Source: Acidimicrobiia bacterium | GTDB taxonomy: Bacteria; Actinomycetota; Acidimicrobiia; Spongiisociales; UBA5794 | Assembly (NCBI GenBank): GCA_041393965.1 | Contig: JAWKJB010000003.1 | Location: 186,001 to 250,000, forward strand | Length of the DNA stretch: 64,000 nucleotides | Direction of reading: 5' to 3' | Shown here: positions 18,219-27,124 of the stretch, piece by piece | Layout: every line of letters starts with the position of its first letter | How positions within the stretch are numbered: position 1 is the first letter of the stretch | Notes under the pieces: generated by a model | Seen by the model: only the letters and a program-made list of their open reading frames with translations | Database searches by the model: none | What the model was told of the DNA's origin: nothing | Position numbers and translations under genes: made by a program

Positions 18219-19111
18219 CCGTCGCCGCGATCGACATCGGAACCAACTCCATGAGGCTTCTCATCGTGTCCGATCGGGGCGATGAGCTCCACCGCGAGGT
18301 CGTCGTGACCGGACTTGGGACGGGTGTCGATGCGACGGGCCGGTTCGAGCCTTCGCGGGTTGCAGAGACCCTCGCGGTGATGGAGGCATTTCGGTCGAAG
18401 GTCGACGCTTTCGGTTCCGGCACCCTTGGCGCGGTTGCGACTTCGGCGACCCGGGACGCGGTCAATGGTCACGACTTCGTCGGTGCGGTCGCGAGCCGGA
18501 TCGGCGTGACACCTGCCATCGTCACCGGGGAGCGTGAGGCCGAGCTGTCGTTTCGTGGAGCCATGATGAACCTGGCGCAGCAGCCGACGCTTGTGATCGA
18601 TGTGGGTGGTGGATCGACCGAGTTCATGCAGGGCATTACCCGACCCGAGATGTCGGTGAGTATCGACATCGGTTCGGTCCGCATCACCGACCGATGTCTG
18701 CCGGATCACCCCACGACCGCTGGCCAGATTCGGGTCGCTCGGGCGCTTGCCGAAGAGCTGTTTGCGCCCGTTCCGAAAGCCGATGGGGCACGCGTCGTCG
18801 GCGTTGCCGGAACCTTCACGAGCCTTTCGGCGATCGCGTCGGGTCACCCGACATATGACCGTACGGTGATCGACGGATCGTCGCTGACCCTGCACCAGAT
18901 CGATGGGCTCGTGGAGCGTTTGTCGGTGATGACGCTCGCGGAACTCGAAGCGATCGGCCCGCTGGATCCTCGAAGGGCGCCCGTCATCGTCGGCGGCGCC
19001 ATCGTCGCAGCGGGCGCCCTTCGTGCTGTTGGCGCCGAGGTGGTCACCGTGAGCGAATCGGATCTCCTCGACGGGCTTGTCCTCGAGCTGCTCACAAACA
19101 ACAGCCGTTGA
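18215..19111 (+). CDS. ppx: Exopolyphosphatase / pppGpp phosphohydrolase family (Ppx/GppA)
   Basis: 298 residues, the short actinobacterial form. The ASKHA fold signatures are present: AAIDIGTNSMRLL at the N-terminus and the second phosphate loop VIDVGGGSTEF near 130, with the catalytic Glu region TGEREAELSFRGA. These enzymes cleave terminal phosphates from polyphosphate, pppGpp or both. The short forms lack the C-terminal HD domain, and which substrate is used cannot be told here. ATG 18215 overlaps the DUF501 stop. It converges on the EF-G-like gene with two bases between, and I see no terminator hairpin there. Confidence 0.88.
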   Translation: MTVAAIDIGTNSMRLLIVSDRGDELHREVVVTGLGTGVDATGRFEPSRVAETLAVMEAFRSKVDAFGSGTLGAVATSATRDAVNGHDFVGAVASRIGVTPAIVTGEREAELSFRGAMMNLAQQPTLVIDVGGGSTEFMQGITRPEMSVSIDIGSVRITDRCLPDHPTTAGQIRVARALAEELFAPVPKADGARVVGVAGTFTSLSAIASGHPTYDRTVIDGSSLTLHQIDGLVERLSVMTLAELEAIGPLDPRRAPVIVGGAIVAAGALRAVGAEVVTVSESDLLDGLVLELLTNNSR

Positions 19112-19113
19112 GG

Positions 19114-21174
19114 TCAGGTCCTCGCCTCGGCGAGGGCGCGATCGACGAGGTGAGCAGGCATCTCCTGGTAGTGGTCGTGCTCGGCGTTGAAGCTTCCCCA
19201 TCCGTGTGTCAACGACCGCAAGTCGATGGCGTACCGCACGATCTCGGATGTGGGAATCATCGCGGTGATCGTCTGTGTGCCATCGCTCGCCGCCGTCGAT
19301 CCCTGCACCGATCCGCGTCGTGCGGCGATGTCGCCCATGACATCCCCTTGGTATTCGCTCGGGACGGTGATGGAAACCCTCGAGATGGGTTCGAGCAGCA
19401 CCGGCATTCCCTTGTCGAATGCCTCCTTGAACCCGGCGCGTGCAGCGAGCTTGAACGACATCTCGCTCGAATCCACGGTGTGTGCCTTGCCGTCGTCGAC
19501 CGTGACCTCGACATCGACGACCGGGTAGCCGTGGTTGCCCCCTTGTGCCATCGTCTCGACGACACCTTTCTCCACGGCGGGGATGTACGAGCGAGGGATC
19601 GCCCCCCCTTTGACCTGATCGACGAACACGAAACCCTCCCCCCGCGGAAGGGGTCGCAGGATCAGGTGACAGACACCGAACTGGCCGTGGCCACCGGACT
19701 GCTTCTTGTGCTTCCCTTCGGCATCGGCAGGTCTGGTGATGGTCTCTCGATACGGAACACGGACGGGCTCCTGGTCGACCTTGACACCGAACTTGCGATC
19801 GAGCTTCTCAAGGGCGATTGACAGGTGCATCTCGCCCATTCCGTACAGCAGCGTCTGTTTCGTCTCGTCGTTCCGTTCGAGCCTGAGCGATGAATCCTCT
19901 TCAAGGATCCGGTGGAGGGCTGACGCCATCTTGTCATCATCGGATTGAGTCTGCGGGACGAGGGCGGTTGCGAGCACCGGCGCCGGACGGTCGACCGGTG
20001 GCACGATCACGGGCTTGTGCTTCGGTGCAAGCGTGTCGCCGGTCTGGGTGTCCTGGAGCTTTGCTGCTGCGACGATGTCGCCTGCGGGCGCTGCGTCGAC
20101 TAGCGTCGTCTCCTTGCCGAACATCGTTGCGATCTTCGCGAGGCGTTCATCCTGGCCCGATCGGCTGTTCGTGAGCTGGGTCTCGGGTTTGAGGGTTCCC
20201 GACAGCACCTTGAACACCGAGATCTGCCCCACATAGGGATCGGCGAAGGTCTTGAACACGAAGGCAAGCGGGTCGCCGTTGGGGTTCTTCGGCACCTCGA
20301 CCTGTTCACCACCGGCGACGACGACGGCTGGGGGGCGGTCGAGTGGGGAAGGGCCGAGTTCGACGATGAAGTCGGCAAGCCGGTCCACCGCGATGGGGCC
20401 GACCGCTGATCCGCAGACCACAGGGAAGACCGTGGCGTCTGCGACACCCTTCGCCATGGTGTCTTCGAGTTCCTGAACCGATGGGACGGTTCCTTCGAGG
20501 TACTGCTCGAGCATGTCGTCGTCGGCCACGACGATCCCTTCAACGAGGTTGTCGTGCACCTCGCTGGCGCGGGCGACGAGCCCTTCGGGGATGTCTGCGG
20601 CTTGCGCCTGCCCCGAGTCGTACACATGTGCCTTGTTCCGAAACAGGTCGGCGACCCCGCGGAAGGAATCCTCGATGCCGATCGGCAACTCGATGGGAGC
20701 GATCCCCGCGCCGAATCGTTCGCGTAGCTGGGCAAGGGTCCGGTCGAACGACGCGCGTTCCTTGTCGAGCTTGTTGATGAAGATCATGCGAGGCGTCTTG
20801 AGCTGGTGGGCCACCTTCCACGCATAGGCGGTCTGCACCTCGATGCCGTCAACGGCGCTAACGACGAAGACGGCGAGGTCCGCGACCCGAAGTGCGGCGT
20901 GCACATCGCCTGCGAAGTCGGCGTAGCCGGGGGTATCGATCAGGTTGATCTTGTGGTCCCGCCAGACGAACGGAGCGAGGGCCAGGGTGAGCGAGATGCC
21001 CCGATCGTGCTCCTCGGGGTCGTAGTCAGTGACGGTATTGCGGTCCTCGACTCTGCCGAGGCGCGTGACCGCTCCGGCGCGGTACAGCAATGCTTCGGCG
21101 AGAGTGGTCTTCCCGGACCCCGTGTGGCCCACGAGTGCAACATTGCGAATCCGTTCGGGAGGGAAGACCTTCAC
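19114..21174 (-). CDS. EF-G-like translation GTPase (EF-G2)
   Basis: 686 residues. The GTPase motifs are intact: G1 GHTGSGKT (about 16-23), G3 DTPGYADF and G4 NKLD. EF-G domains II to V follow, with GRDGM-type motifs partly altered. The closest described group is the second, non-essential EF-G of actinobacteria (FusA2-like), whose role is not settled. It is not next to rpsL/rpsG or tuf, which argues against it being the main EF-G. GTG 21174 has AAGGAG seven bases upstream, and TAGGCT (minus strand, 21207-21202) is a good -10. Confidence 0.9.
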   Translation of the reverse strand: MKVFPPERIRNVALVGHTGSGKTTLAEALLYRAGAVTRLGRVEDRNTVTDYDPEEHDRGISLTLALAPFVWRDHKINLIDTPGYADFAGDVHAALRVADLAVFVVSAVDGIEVQTAYAWKVAHQLKTPRMIFINKLDKERASFDRTLAQLRERFGAGIAPIELPIGIEDSFRGVADLFRNKAHVYDSGQAQAADIPEGLVARASEVHDNLVEGIVVADDDMLEQYLEGTVPSVQELEDTMAKGVADATVFPVVCGSAVGPIAVDRLADFIVELGPSPLDRPPAVVVAGGEQVEVPKNPNGDPLAFVFKTFADPYVGQISVFKVLSGTLKPETQLTNSRSGQDERLAKIATMFGKETTLVDAAPAGDIVAAAKLQDTQTGDTLAPKHKPVIVPPVDRPAPVLATALVPQTQSDDDKMASALHRILEEDSSLRLERNDETKQTLLYGMGEMHLSIALEKLDRKFGVKVDQEPVRVPYRETITRPADAEGKHKKQSGGHGQFGVCHLILRPLPRGEGFVFVDQVKGGAIPRSYIPAVEKGVVETMAQGGNHGYPVVDVEVTVDDGKAHTVDSSEMSFKLAARAGFKEAFDKGMPVLLEPISRVSITVPSEYQGDVMGDIAARRGSVQGSTAASDGTQTITAMIPTSEIVRYAIDLRSLTHGWGSFNAEHDHYQEMPAHLVDRALAEART

Positions 21175-21181
21175 CCACCAT

Positions 21182-21207
21182 CTCCTTGATCGAGTCCGTA
21201 CAGCCTA
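21182..21207 (-). promoter_or_regulatory. EF-G2 promoter -10 and ribosome-binding site
   Basis: On the minus strand, TAGGCT at 21207-21202 and AAGGAG at 21187-21182 precede the GTG start. This gives a short leader of about 20 bases. Confidence 0.5.
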
Positions 21208-21255
21208 CGCAGTCGCGGAACGCCACGACGAGTCGGACACGGTACCCTCCGATGG

Positions 21256-21342
21256 GCCCGGGTGGCGAAACTGGCAGACGCGGCGGACTTAAAATCCGCT
21301 ACTCGAAAGGGTGTGTGGGTTCAAATCCCGCCCCGGGCACCA
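21256..21342 (+). tRNA. tRNA-Leu (anticodon TAA)
   Basis: A type II tRNA of 87 bases. The acceptor pairs GCCCGGG with CCCGGGC, the anticodon stem is GCGGA/TCCGC around CTTAAAA (anticodon TAA, reading TTA), and there is a long variable arm (TACTCGAAAGGGTGT) and a T arm TGGG/CCCG around TTCAAAT. The CCA end is encoded, unlike in the tRNA-Gln gene here. TACCCT at 21243-21248, seven bases before the 5' end, is a likely -10. Confidence 0.95.
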
Positions 21343-21395
21343 TGCCCTCAGTTACCGGTGAGTGGCCGGAGAGGGTTGCAGCGCGCGGCTCGCTG

Positions 21396-21749
21396 TCACG
21401 ACCGAAGACCGAGCAGCTCCGCCTTTCGCTCGGCGTAGGCGCCATCGTCGATGGCTCCCCTCGAACGCTGCTCGACGAGGTCCTCGAGGCCAGACACGAT
21501 CGCCGACGCGCGTGGGGTTGAGCCCATCTCCGCCTTCCCCGGTGGGTCGGGGATGGGCCGGACGGCGAAGTAGGCGGCAATGCCGATGTAGGTGGTGATG
21601 ACCATTGCTGCACCCCACAGGACCTTTGGTATGACCCCCAGATCGGGCCCGCGGGCAAGGTCCCAGAAAGCGGCGATCCACAGCGCGACGAGAGGAACCA
21701 CAAGGGCGATCCACAGCACGGTGCTGCTGTTGTCGTCGAGAAGCGACAC
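21396..21749 (-). CDS. Small membrane protein with SHOCT domain
   Basis: 117 residues. Two predicted membrane helices (about 11-32 and 44-65) contain a WDLARGPDL link typical of PLD-nuclease N-terminal membrane modules. A short C-terminal SHOCT domain covers about 85-117, with RGAIDDGAYAERKAELL. Function is unknown. It is a paralogue of the next gene upstream (21753-22124): same layout, same strand, 3 bases apart. The pair is likely co-expressed. Confidence 0.75.
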   Translation of the reverse strand: MSLLDDNSSTVLWIALVVPLVALWIAAFWDLARGPDLGVIPKVLWGAAMVITTYIGIAAYFAVRPIPDPPGKAEMGSTPRASAIVSGLEDLVEQRSRGAIDDGAYAERKAELLGLRS

Positions 21750-21752
21750 AGG

Positions 21753-22124
21753 TCAGCTCAGCAGTTTGGCCTTGAACGCTTCGTATTCCTCTTGGTTGAT
21801 GGCGCCCGCGTCGCGCAGGGTGGCGAACTTCTCCACCTGATCGGCGTACGAGCTCGCGACCGTTGAAGCGGGAGGGACACTCCGCATTGCCTCTTCCATC
21901 GGACTCGGTGGTCTCGCAATGAAGTAGATCACCATGCCGATGAGCGGCAGCAGCACGATGGTGATGGCCCAGAGGGCCTTCGCCGCGCCGGAGAGATTGT
22001 CCCGTTTCGTGAGGTCGAGGAGCGTGAAGACCCACAGCATGATGAGTGGGATGTAGATCAAAAGGATGAAGAAGAGGTTCCAGAAGGTCAATGTCCGCTC
22101 CGTTGTCGTGGATGGTTCATCCAT
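21753..22124 (-). CDS. Small membrane protein with SHOCT domain (paralogue)
   Basis: 123 residues, with two membrane helices (about 14-36 and 46-68) joined by LLDLTKRDNLSGAAKALW. A C-terminal SHOCT-like helix pair covers about 93-123 (EKFATLRDAGAINQEEYEAFKAKLL). Function is unknown; SHOCT domains are thought to mediate oligomerisation. It diverges from the GGDEF-EAL gene at 22220, leaving under 100 bases for both promoters. Confidence 0.75.
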   Translation of the reverse strand: MDEPSTTTERTLTFWNLFFILLIYIPLIMLWVFTLLDLTKRDNLSGAAKALWAITIVLLPLIGMVIYFIARPPSPMEEAMRSVPPASTVASSYADQVEKFATLRDAGAINQEEYEAFKAKLLS

Positions 22125-22219
22125 CGTACTCGGTTCGCGGCAATCGCCCCGCGAAGGACGACTCCTTCACTCAGGCGTCCGTCCTGCCGATAGGACTGCA
22201 TGGTTCCCACCAGCCACCC

Positions 22220-23650
22220 ATGCTGATCCCGGTCGTCGCCGGGATCGTTGTCGCGGCGGCCGCCTCCATGGTGGTCATTGCCGTGGTACGCCGCCCCGAG
22301 CCGGTTGCGGACCCGATCGGGCACTTCGATGCCCTCACCGGCCTCATCAACCGAACGCTCTTCCAGGATCGTGTCACAAGCGCCTTGTCCCGCGCTCGTC
22401 GGGACGGCGGTCTCCTGACGCTGATGTTTCTCGACATCGACGGGTTCAAGGATGTCAACGATCGGTTCGGTCACGCCGTTGGCGATGAGCTGCTGCGCCA
22501 GATCGCAGGACGCCTGATCTCGGTCCTGCGTGAAACCGATACCGTCGCTCGGCTCGGGGGCGACGAGTTCACCATCATCCTCGAGGGTGGTCGGCGTGTC
22601 GAGGATGCCGGCCGGGTCGCGACGAAGATCCTGCGGACCGCGGCAGCACCGTACAGGGTGGGGGAGCGCGAGCTCGTGATCACCGTGTCGATCGGGATCT
22701 CGATGTACCCGGTCGACGGTGACAGCTACGAGGAGCTCATGAAGGGGGCCGACACGGCGATGTACCAAGCCAAGACGGCTGGCAAGAACACCTATCAGTA
22801 CTACACCCGGTCGTTGCGGGACCGGACATCGGATCGCCTTGCGCTTCTCGACGACCTCAGGGAAGCGATCGAGGCAGGCGATCAACTACGGCTTGCGTAT
22901 CTGCCGAAGGTCGATGCCGTACGCGGTGCTGTGACCGGGCTCGAGGCACTGGTGCGATGGCAGCACCCGACGAGGGGGCTCCTGTTGCCCGGTACCTTCG
23001 TTCCCCTCGCCGAGGAGTCCGACCTCATCGCACCGATGAGCCAGTGGGTGCTCGATGAGGCGTGCCACGACATGAAACGGTGGGTCCAGAACGGTATTCG
23101 CCCGCTGCGGCTTTCGGTGAACATCTCGGACCGCATGTTTCGTGACACGAACCTGGTGGAGGCGATCGCGGTGTCGCTCGCGGTCGCGGACCTCGATCCC
23201 CGCTACCTCGAGGTCGAGGTGACCGAGCGAACCATCACGATGGAGGCAGAGCGTGCCGGTCGGGCTATCGAGCGTCTCACCGACATGGGCGTCAATGTGT
23301 CGATCGACGACTTCGGGACGGGCTCGTCGAGCCTCCGCCACCTCCAGAACCTCCCGATCAGGGCGCTGAAGATTGACAACTCGTTCGTCGACAAGATTCA
23401 TGAGCGCAAGGCTTCCCAGGCCATCGCTGCGTCCATCGTTGCCATTGCATCATGCCTCGGGATCGATGTCGTTGCCGAGGGTGTGCAATCCGCAGACGAA
23501 CTCGCGTGGCTCACCGAGGTCGGCTGTAACCAGGTGCAGGGGTTCCTTGTGGCCAAGCCGCTTGCTCCAGAGGAGGTTGTCGACTTCGTAGCCACCTACG
23601 ACCGGACTCTGTCGTTCCCGACAAATCCCCTCCCGGACTCCACCGTGTGA
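22220..23650 (+). CDS. Membrane-anchored GGDEF-EAL cyclic-di-GMP protein
   Basis: About 476 residues from ATG 22220. One N-terminal membrane helix (about 1-20) leads straight into the GGDEF domain (about 35-195), with no sensory domain between. The active site is an intact GGDEF, and an RETD inhibitory (I) site sits five residues before it. The EAL domain (about 210-470) has EALVRW, the Asn in NISDR, DDFGTG and KIDNSFV. Both synthesis and breakdown of c-di-GMP are therefore possible on sequence grounds. Longer starts exist upstream (22091) but overlap the divergent promoter region. Confidence 0.88.
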   Translation: MLIPVVAGIVVAAAASMVVIAVVRRPEPVADPIGHFDALTGLINRTLFQDRVTSALSRARRDGGLLTLMFLDIDGFKDVNDRFGHAVGDELLRQIAGRLISVLRETDTVARLGGDEFTIILEGGRRVEDAGRVATKILRTAAAPYRVGERELVITVSIGISMYPVDGDSYEELMKGADTAMYQAKTAGKNTYQYYTRSLRDRTSDRLALLDDLREAIEAGDQLRLAYLPKVDAVRGAVTGLEALVRWQHPTRGLLLPGTFVPLAEESDLIAPMSQWVLDEACHDMKRWVQNGIRPLRLSVNISDRMFRDTNLVEAIAVSLAVADLDPRYLEVEVTERTITMEAERAGRAIERLTDMGVNVSIDDFGTGSSSLRHLQNLPIRALKIDNSFVDKIHERKASQAIAASIVAIASCLGIDVVAEGVQSADELAWLTEVGCNQVQGFLVAKPLAPEEVVDFVATYDRTLSFPTNPLPDSTV

Positions 23651-23728
23651 ACCGAGCCGGTGTGGGATATCGGCTCCGGATGCCGGATGACCCGCGCGTG
23701 GGACAATGGTCCCGATTGGGAGGAGCCA

Positions 23729-26485
23729 TTGACCACGACAACCCGAGTCAGCGTCTCGATCGACGATCCCCCGGTCGGATATCCGAGCGACTGGGAGGAG
23801 GACGCCGTCCTCAAGGACGGATCCACGGTGAGGATCCGGCCCATTGTCCCTTCGGACCGGATCGCCCTTCAGGCGTTCGTCAAGGAGATGTCAACCGAGA
23901 CGAGCTACTTCCGGTTCTTTCGCGTCAAGCGTGAACTGAGCGAGGAGGAACTCGCGGCGTTCACCACGCTCGACTACCACACCGCGATGGCGTTCATCGC
24001 GATCGCCGATGGTCGTCTCGTGGGAGTTGGAAGGTATTCCACCCTCAAGGACGCAGATGACGGCGCCGAAATCGCGTTCACTGTCGCCGACGACATGCAG
24101 GGGCGGGGCATCGGAACCCTTCTCGTGTTTCGCATCGCCGCGTACGCCCGAGCCCTTGGCATCACCGCCTTCAAGGCGTATGTCCTTTCGGACAACCACG
24201 CGATGATGCGCGTCTTCCGCAATGCCGGTTTTGTGCTCACCCGCGAGATCGACGAGGGCGTCTATACCGTGACGATTCCGACCGAGGAATCCGACTCGGT
24301 TCGAGAAGCCGAGGGCGAAGCCGAACGAAGGGCAACAGCCGCGAGCCTCATGCCGTTGTTCTACCCGGCAGCGATCGCGGTCATCGGTGCGTCGCGTAAC
24401 AAGCTGTCCATCGGTGGTCGACTGTTCAACAACATCATCAATGCCGATTTCACCGGTCCCGTCTATCCCGTGAACCGGAACACCTCTGTCGTCCGATCGA
24501 TCCCGAGCTTCAAGTCGATCCTCGACATCGACGCTCCGATCGATCTTGCGTTCATCGTGGTGCCCGCATCGCAGGTGATCGACACGGTCCGCGAGTGCGC
24601 GCAGAAGGGAGTCCGGAGCATCTGTGTGATCTCGGCCGGGTTCTCCGAGACGGGGGCCGCCGGAGCCGCTGCAGAACGGGAGCTGCTCGATGTCGTGCGT
24701 TCGGCGGGCATGCGCATGGTCGGTCCGAACTGCATGGGGCTTCTCAACACCGATCCCGCCGTGAGCCTCGACGGCCAGTTCGGGCCCGTGACCCCGCCGA
24801 GAGGCAATGTCGCCATGTCGTCCCAGAGCGGTGCCCTTGGACTGGCCATCTTGGACCACGCGAGCAATCTCAACATCGGGATCTCGACCTTCGTGTCGGT
24901 CGGGAACAAGGCAGATGTCTCCGGCAATGATCTCCTCCTCTTCTGGGAAGGCGACCCGAACACCGATGTGATCCTGTTGTATCTCGAGTCGTTCGGGAAT
25001 CCCCGCCGATTCTCGAGGATTGCGCGGCGAATCGGGAGGACCAAGCCCATCGTCGCTGTCAAGTCCGGTCGAACCAGCGCTGGAGCCCGTGCAGCTTCGA
25101 GCCATACGGGATCGCTGGCAAGCCTCGATGTGGCGGTCGACGCCCTCTTCCGCCAGTCGGGAGTGATCCGTGTCACGACCATCGAGGAGCTCTTCGATGT
25201 GACAGCGCTCGTGGCCAACCAGCCGATCCCGAAGGGACGAAGGGTGGGGCTCGTGACGAACGCTGGCGGGCCAGCGATCCTCGCCGTGGACGCCCTCGAA
25301 TCCCAGGGTCTCGAGATCCCCCAGCTGTCGGACGAGTTCCAGGCGAACTTGCGGTCGTTCCTGTCGCCGGACGCCGCCGTTGCGAATCCCGTCGACATGA
25401 TCGCCTCGGCGGGGCCGGACGAGTACCGCAGGGCCATCTCGATGATGCTTGAAAGCCCGGAGCTCGACTCGGTCATCGCGCTGTACATCCCGGCATCCAT
25501 CGAGGGAGTCATCGAGACCGCCGTTGCGATCCGTCAGGCTGCCGAGTCCGGCCCGCCGGACACGCCGTTCCTCGCGGTGTACATGAACTCGTCAGGAGCG
25601 CCGTCGGAACTCGCGAGCGAACTCGCGAGTTTCCCCGCCTTTCCGTTTCCGGAACGGGCGGCCAAGGCGCTGCGCAAGGCCGTCGACTACGCCGAATGGC
25701 TTGGCAAGCCGACCGGGCACCCGGTCGAATTCGACGACCTCGATCCCGATACGGTTGCGACGGTGATCACCCGAGCCCTCACCGGAGCCGACGAGGCCAC
25801 CTGGCTGGATGCCGACGCTGTCGAAGCGGTACTGAGCGCCTACGGCATGCGTCTTCCTGCGTCGGCCGTGGTCCGCACAGCCGATGAGGCGGTTGCGTTC
25901 GCCGAAGGTGTCGGTGGATCCGTCGTCCTCAAGGTGATTGCCCCATCAGCCATCCACAAGTCCGATGTCGGCGGGGTCGCGCTCGACCTCACGGGCGAAG
26001 ACGACATCCGGGCAGCATTCGTCCAAGTCACCGGTGCGGTCCCCGACGCCGAAGGTGTGCTCGTCCAGGAGTTCGTCGCTGGCGGCCACGAGATCCTGAT
26101 CGGCATGTTCGAGGATCCGAACTTCGGTCCGTTGATCGGCTTCGGGCTCGGCGGCGTCTTCGTCGAGCTCATCAAGGATGTCGCATTCAAGATCCATCCG
26201 CTGACCGATCTCGACGCCCGCGACCTCATCTCGGAGGTCAGATCCGGCAAGCTGCTCGATGGCTATCGTGGCGGAGAGGCCGGTGATGTCGACGCGGTTG
26301 TCGAGACGCTTCTACGCGTGTCAGCGCTCGTCGAGCAGCACCGTGAGATCGTGGAGATGGATCTCAACCCCGTGAAGGTGGCAAGGCCCGGTGAAGGTGT
26401 CACGATCGTCGATGCCCGCATCAAGGTTCGCCCCATCGAAGGACGATGGATACCATCTCGGTCGGATCAACCGATGAGGCTGTGA
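23729..26485 (+). CDS. GNAT acetyltransferase fused to NDP-forming acyl-CoA synthetase (Pat-like)
   Basis: About 918 residues. The N-terminal GNAT domain (about 25-190) has VADDMQGRGIGTLL, the acetyl-CoA loop. Next come a CoA-binding domain (from FYPAAIAVIGASRNKLSIGG), two succinyl-CoA-ligase-like domains with SQSGALG and SHTGS, carrying the phosphorylated-His region, and a C-terminal ATP-grasp domain (HKSDVGGVALDL, QEFVAGGHE). The synthetase half resembles ADP-forming acetyl-CoA synthetase. Fusions of these parts act as protein lysine acetyltransferases in several bacteria, usually with GNAT at the C-terminus; here it is N-terminal. TTG 23729 is chosen because GGGAGGAG lies just before it; ATG 23687 and ATG 23660 are alternatives. 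Confidence 0.85.
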   Translation: MTTTTRVSVSIDDPPVGYPSDWEEDAVLKDGSTVRIRPIVPSDRIALQAFVKEMSTETSYFRFFRVKRELSEEELAAFTTLDYHTAMAFIAIADGRLVGVGRYSTLKDADDGAEIAFTVADDMQGRGIGTLLVFRIAAYARALGITAFKAYVLSDNHAMMRVFRNAGFVLTREIDEGVYTVTIPTEESDSVREAEGEAERRATAASLMPLFYPAAIAVIGASRNKLSIGGRLFNNIINADFTGPVYPVNRNTSVVRSIPSFKSILDIDAPIDLAFIVVPASQVIDTVRECAQKGVRSICVISAGFSETGAAGAAAERELLDVVRSAGMRMVGPNCMGLLNTDPAVSLDGQFGPVTPPRGNVAMSSQSGALGLAILDHASNLNIGISTFVSVGNKADVSGNDLLLFWEGDPNTDVILLYLESFGNPRRFSRIARRIGRTKPIVAVKSGRTSAGARAASSHTGSLASLDVAVDALFRQSGVIRVTTIEELFDVTALVANQPIPKGRRVGLVTNAGGPAILAVDALESQGLEIPQLSDEFQANLRSFLSPDAAVANPVDMIASAGPDEYRRAISMMLESPELDSVIALYIPASIEGVIETAVAIRQAAESGPPDTPFLAVYMNSSGAPSELASELASFPAFPFPERAAKALRKAVDYAEWLGKPTGHPVEFDDLDPDTVATVITRALTGADEATWLDADAVEAVLSAYGMRLPASAVVRTADEAVAFAEGVGGSVVLKVIAPSAIHKSDVGGVALDLTGEDDIRAAFVQVTGAVPDAEGVLVQEFVAGGHEILIGMFEDPNFGPLIGFGLGGVFVELIKDVAFKIHPLTDLDARDLISEVRSGKLLDGYRGGEAGDVDAVVETLLRVSALVEQHREIVEMDLNPVKVARPGEGVTIVDARIKVRPIEGRWIPSRSDQPMRL

Positions 26486-26497
26486 GGAGGACGGACC

Positions 26498-27124
26498 GTG
26501 GAAGTGCGAGACCTGATGTCCACCGATGTCGTGGCGGTGGGCCCGACAACCTCGATTCGCGACGCCGCCCGCCTGATGTTTCGGTACCGAATCTCCGGTC
26601 TCCCCGTCGTCGACATCGAGAACCGGCTCCTCGGGATCATCACCGAAGGCGACTTCCTCCAGATGGAGATCGAACGCATCGAGACCGGGGCCAATCCCCA
26701 ACAGGTTGCTGCCGTGATGTCCACGACGGTCAAGACGATCCCCCCGAGCATGGATGTGATGGGTGCAGCCCGGTTCATGCAGGATCAGGAGGTCAAGCGT
26801 CTCGTCGTGGCTGAGGACGGCATCATGGTCGGCATCATCTCCCGCTTCGACATCGTTGCCGCCTTCACGCGGCCCGATGACCTCATCGAGGACGAGATCA
26901 GGGAAGATCTCGTCCGCCGTGTCCTGTTCGTCGACCCGGCGACGATCGATGTTGCGGTGACGAACGGCATTGTGACCTTCACGGGATCGATCGGCACCCG
27001 AACCGAGGCACGGCTCGTCGAAGAGCTCGCCCGCCGTCTCGACGGCGTCGTTGATGTGCAAAACGAACTCACCTGGAGACTCGACGACACCGACGAGACA
27101 GATGCCGATCTCTTCAGGGGCTGA
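26498..27124 (+). CDS. CBS-pair and BON domain protein
   Basis: 208 residues. Two CBS repeats (about 8-60 and 70-125) bind adenine nucleotides in many relatives: MSTDVVAVGP, LPVVDIENRLLGIITEGD, then MSTTVKTIPPSM and GIISRFDIV. A BON domain follows (about 137-200, with VTNGIVTFTGSI and VVDVQNEL), a fold linked to membrane or lipid binding. Function is unknown. GTG 26498 has GAGGAGG upstream. It follows the GNAT fusion by 12 bases and overlaps the hydrolase downstream, so the three are likely one unit. Confidence 0.85.
   Translation: MEVRDLMSTDVVAVGPTTSIRDAARLMFRYRISGLPVVDIENRLLGIITEGDFLQMEIERIETGANPQQVAAVMSTTVKTIPPSMDVMGAARFMQDQEVKRLVVAEDGIMVGIISRFDIVAAFTRPDDLIEDEIREDLVRRVLFVDPATIDVAVTNGIVTFTGSIGTRTEARLVEELARRLDGVVDVQNELTWRLDDTDETDADLFRG

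Noticed and set aside
25611..25634. Tandem repeat of GAACTCGCGAG-like units
   Set aside because: It lies inside the acyl-CoA synthetase gene and encodes a short Ser-Glu-Leu-Ala repeat; normal low-complexity coding.
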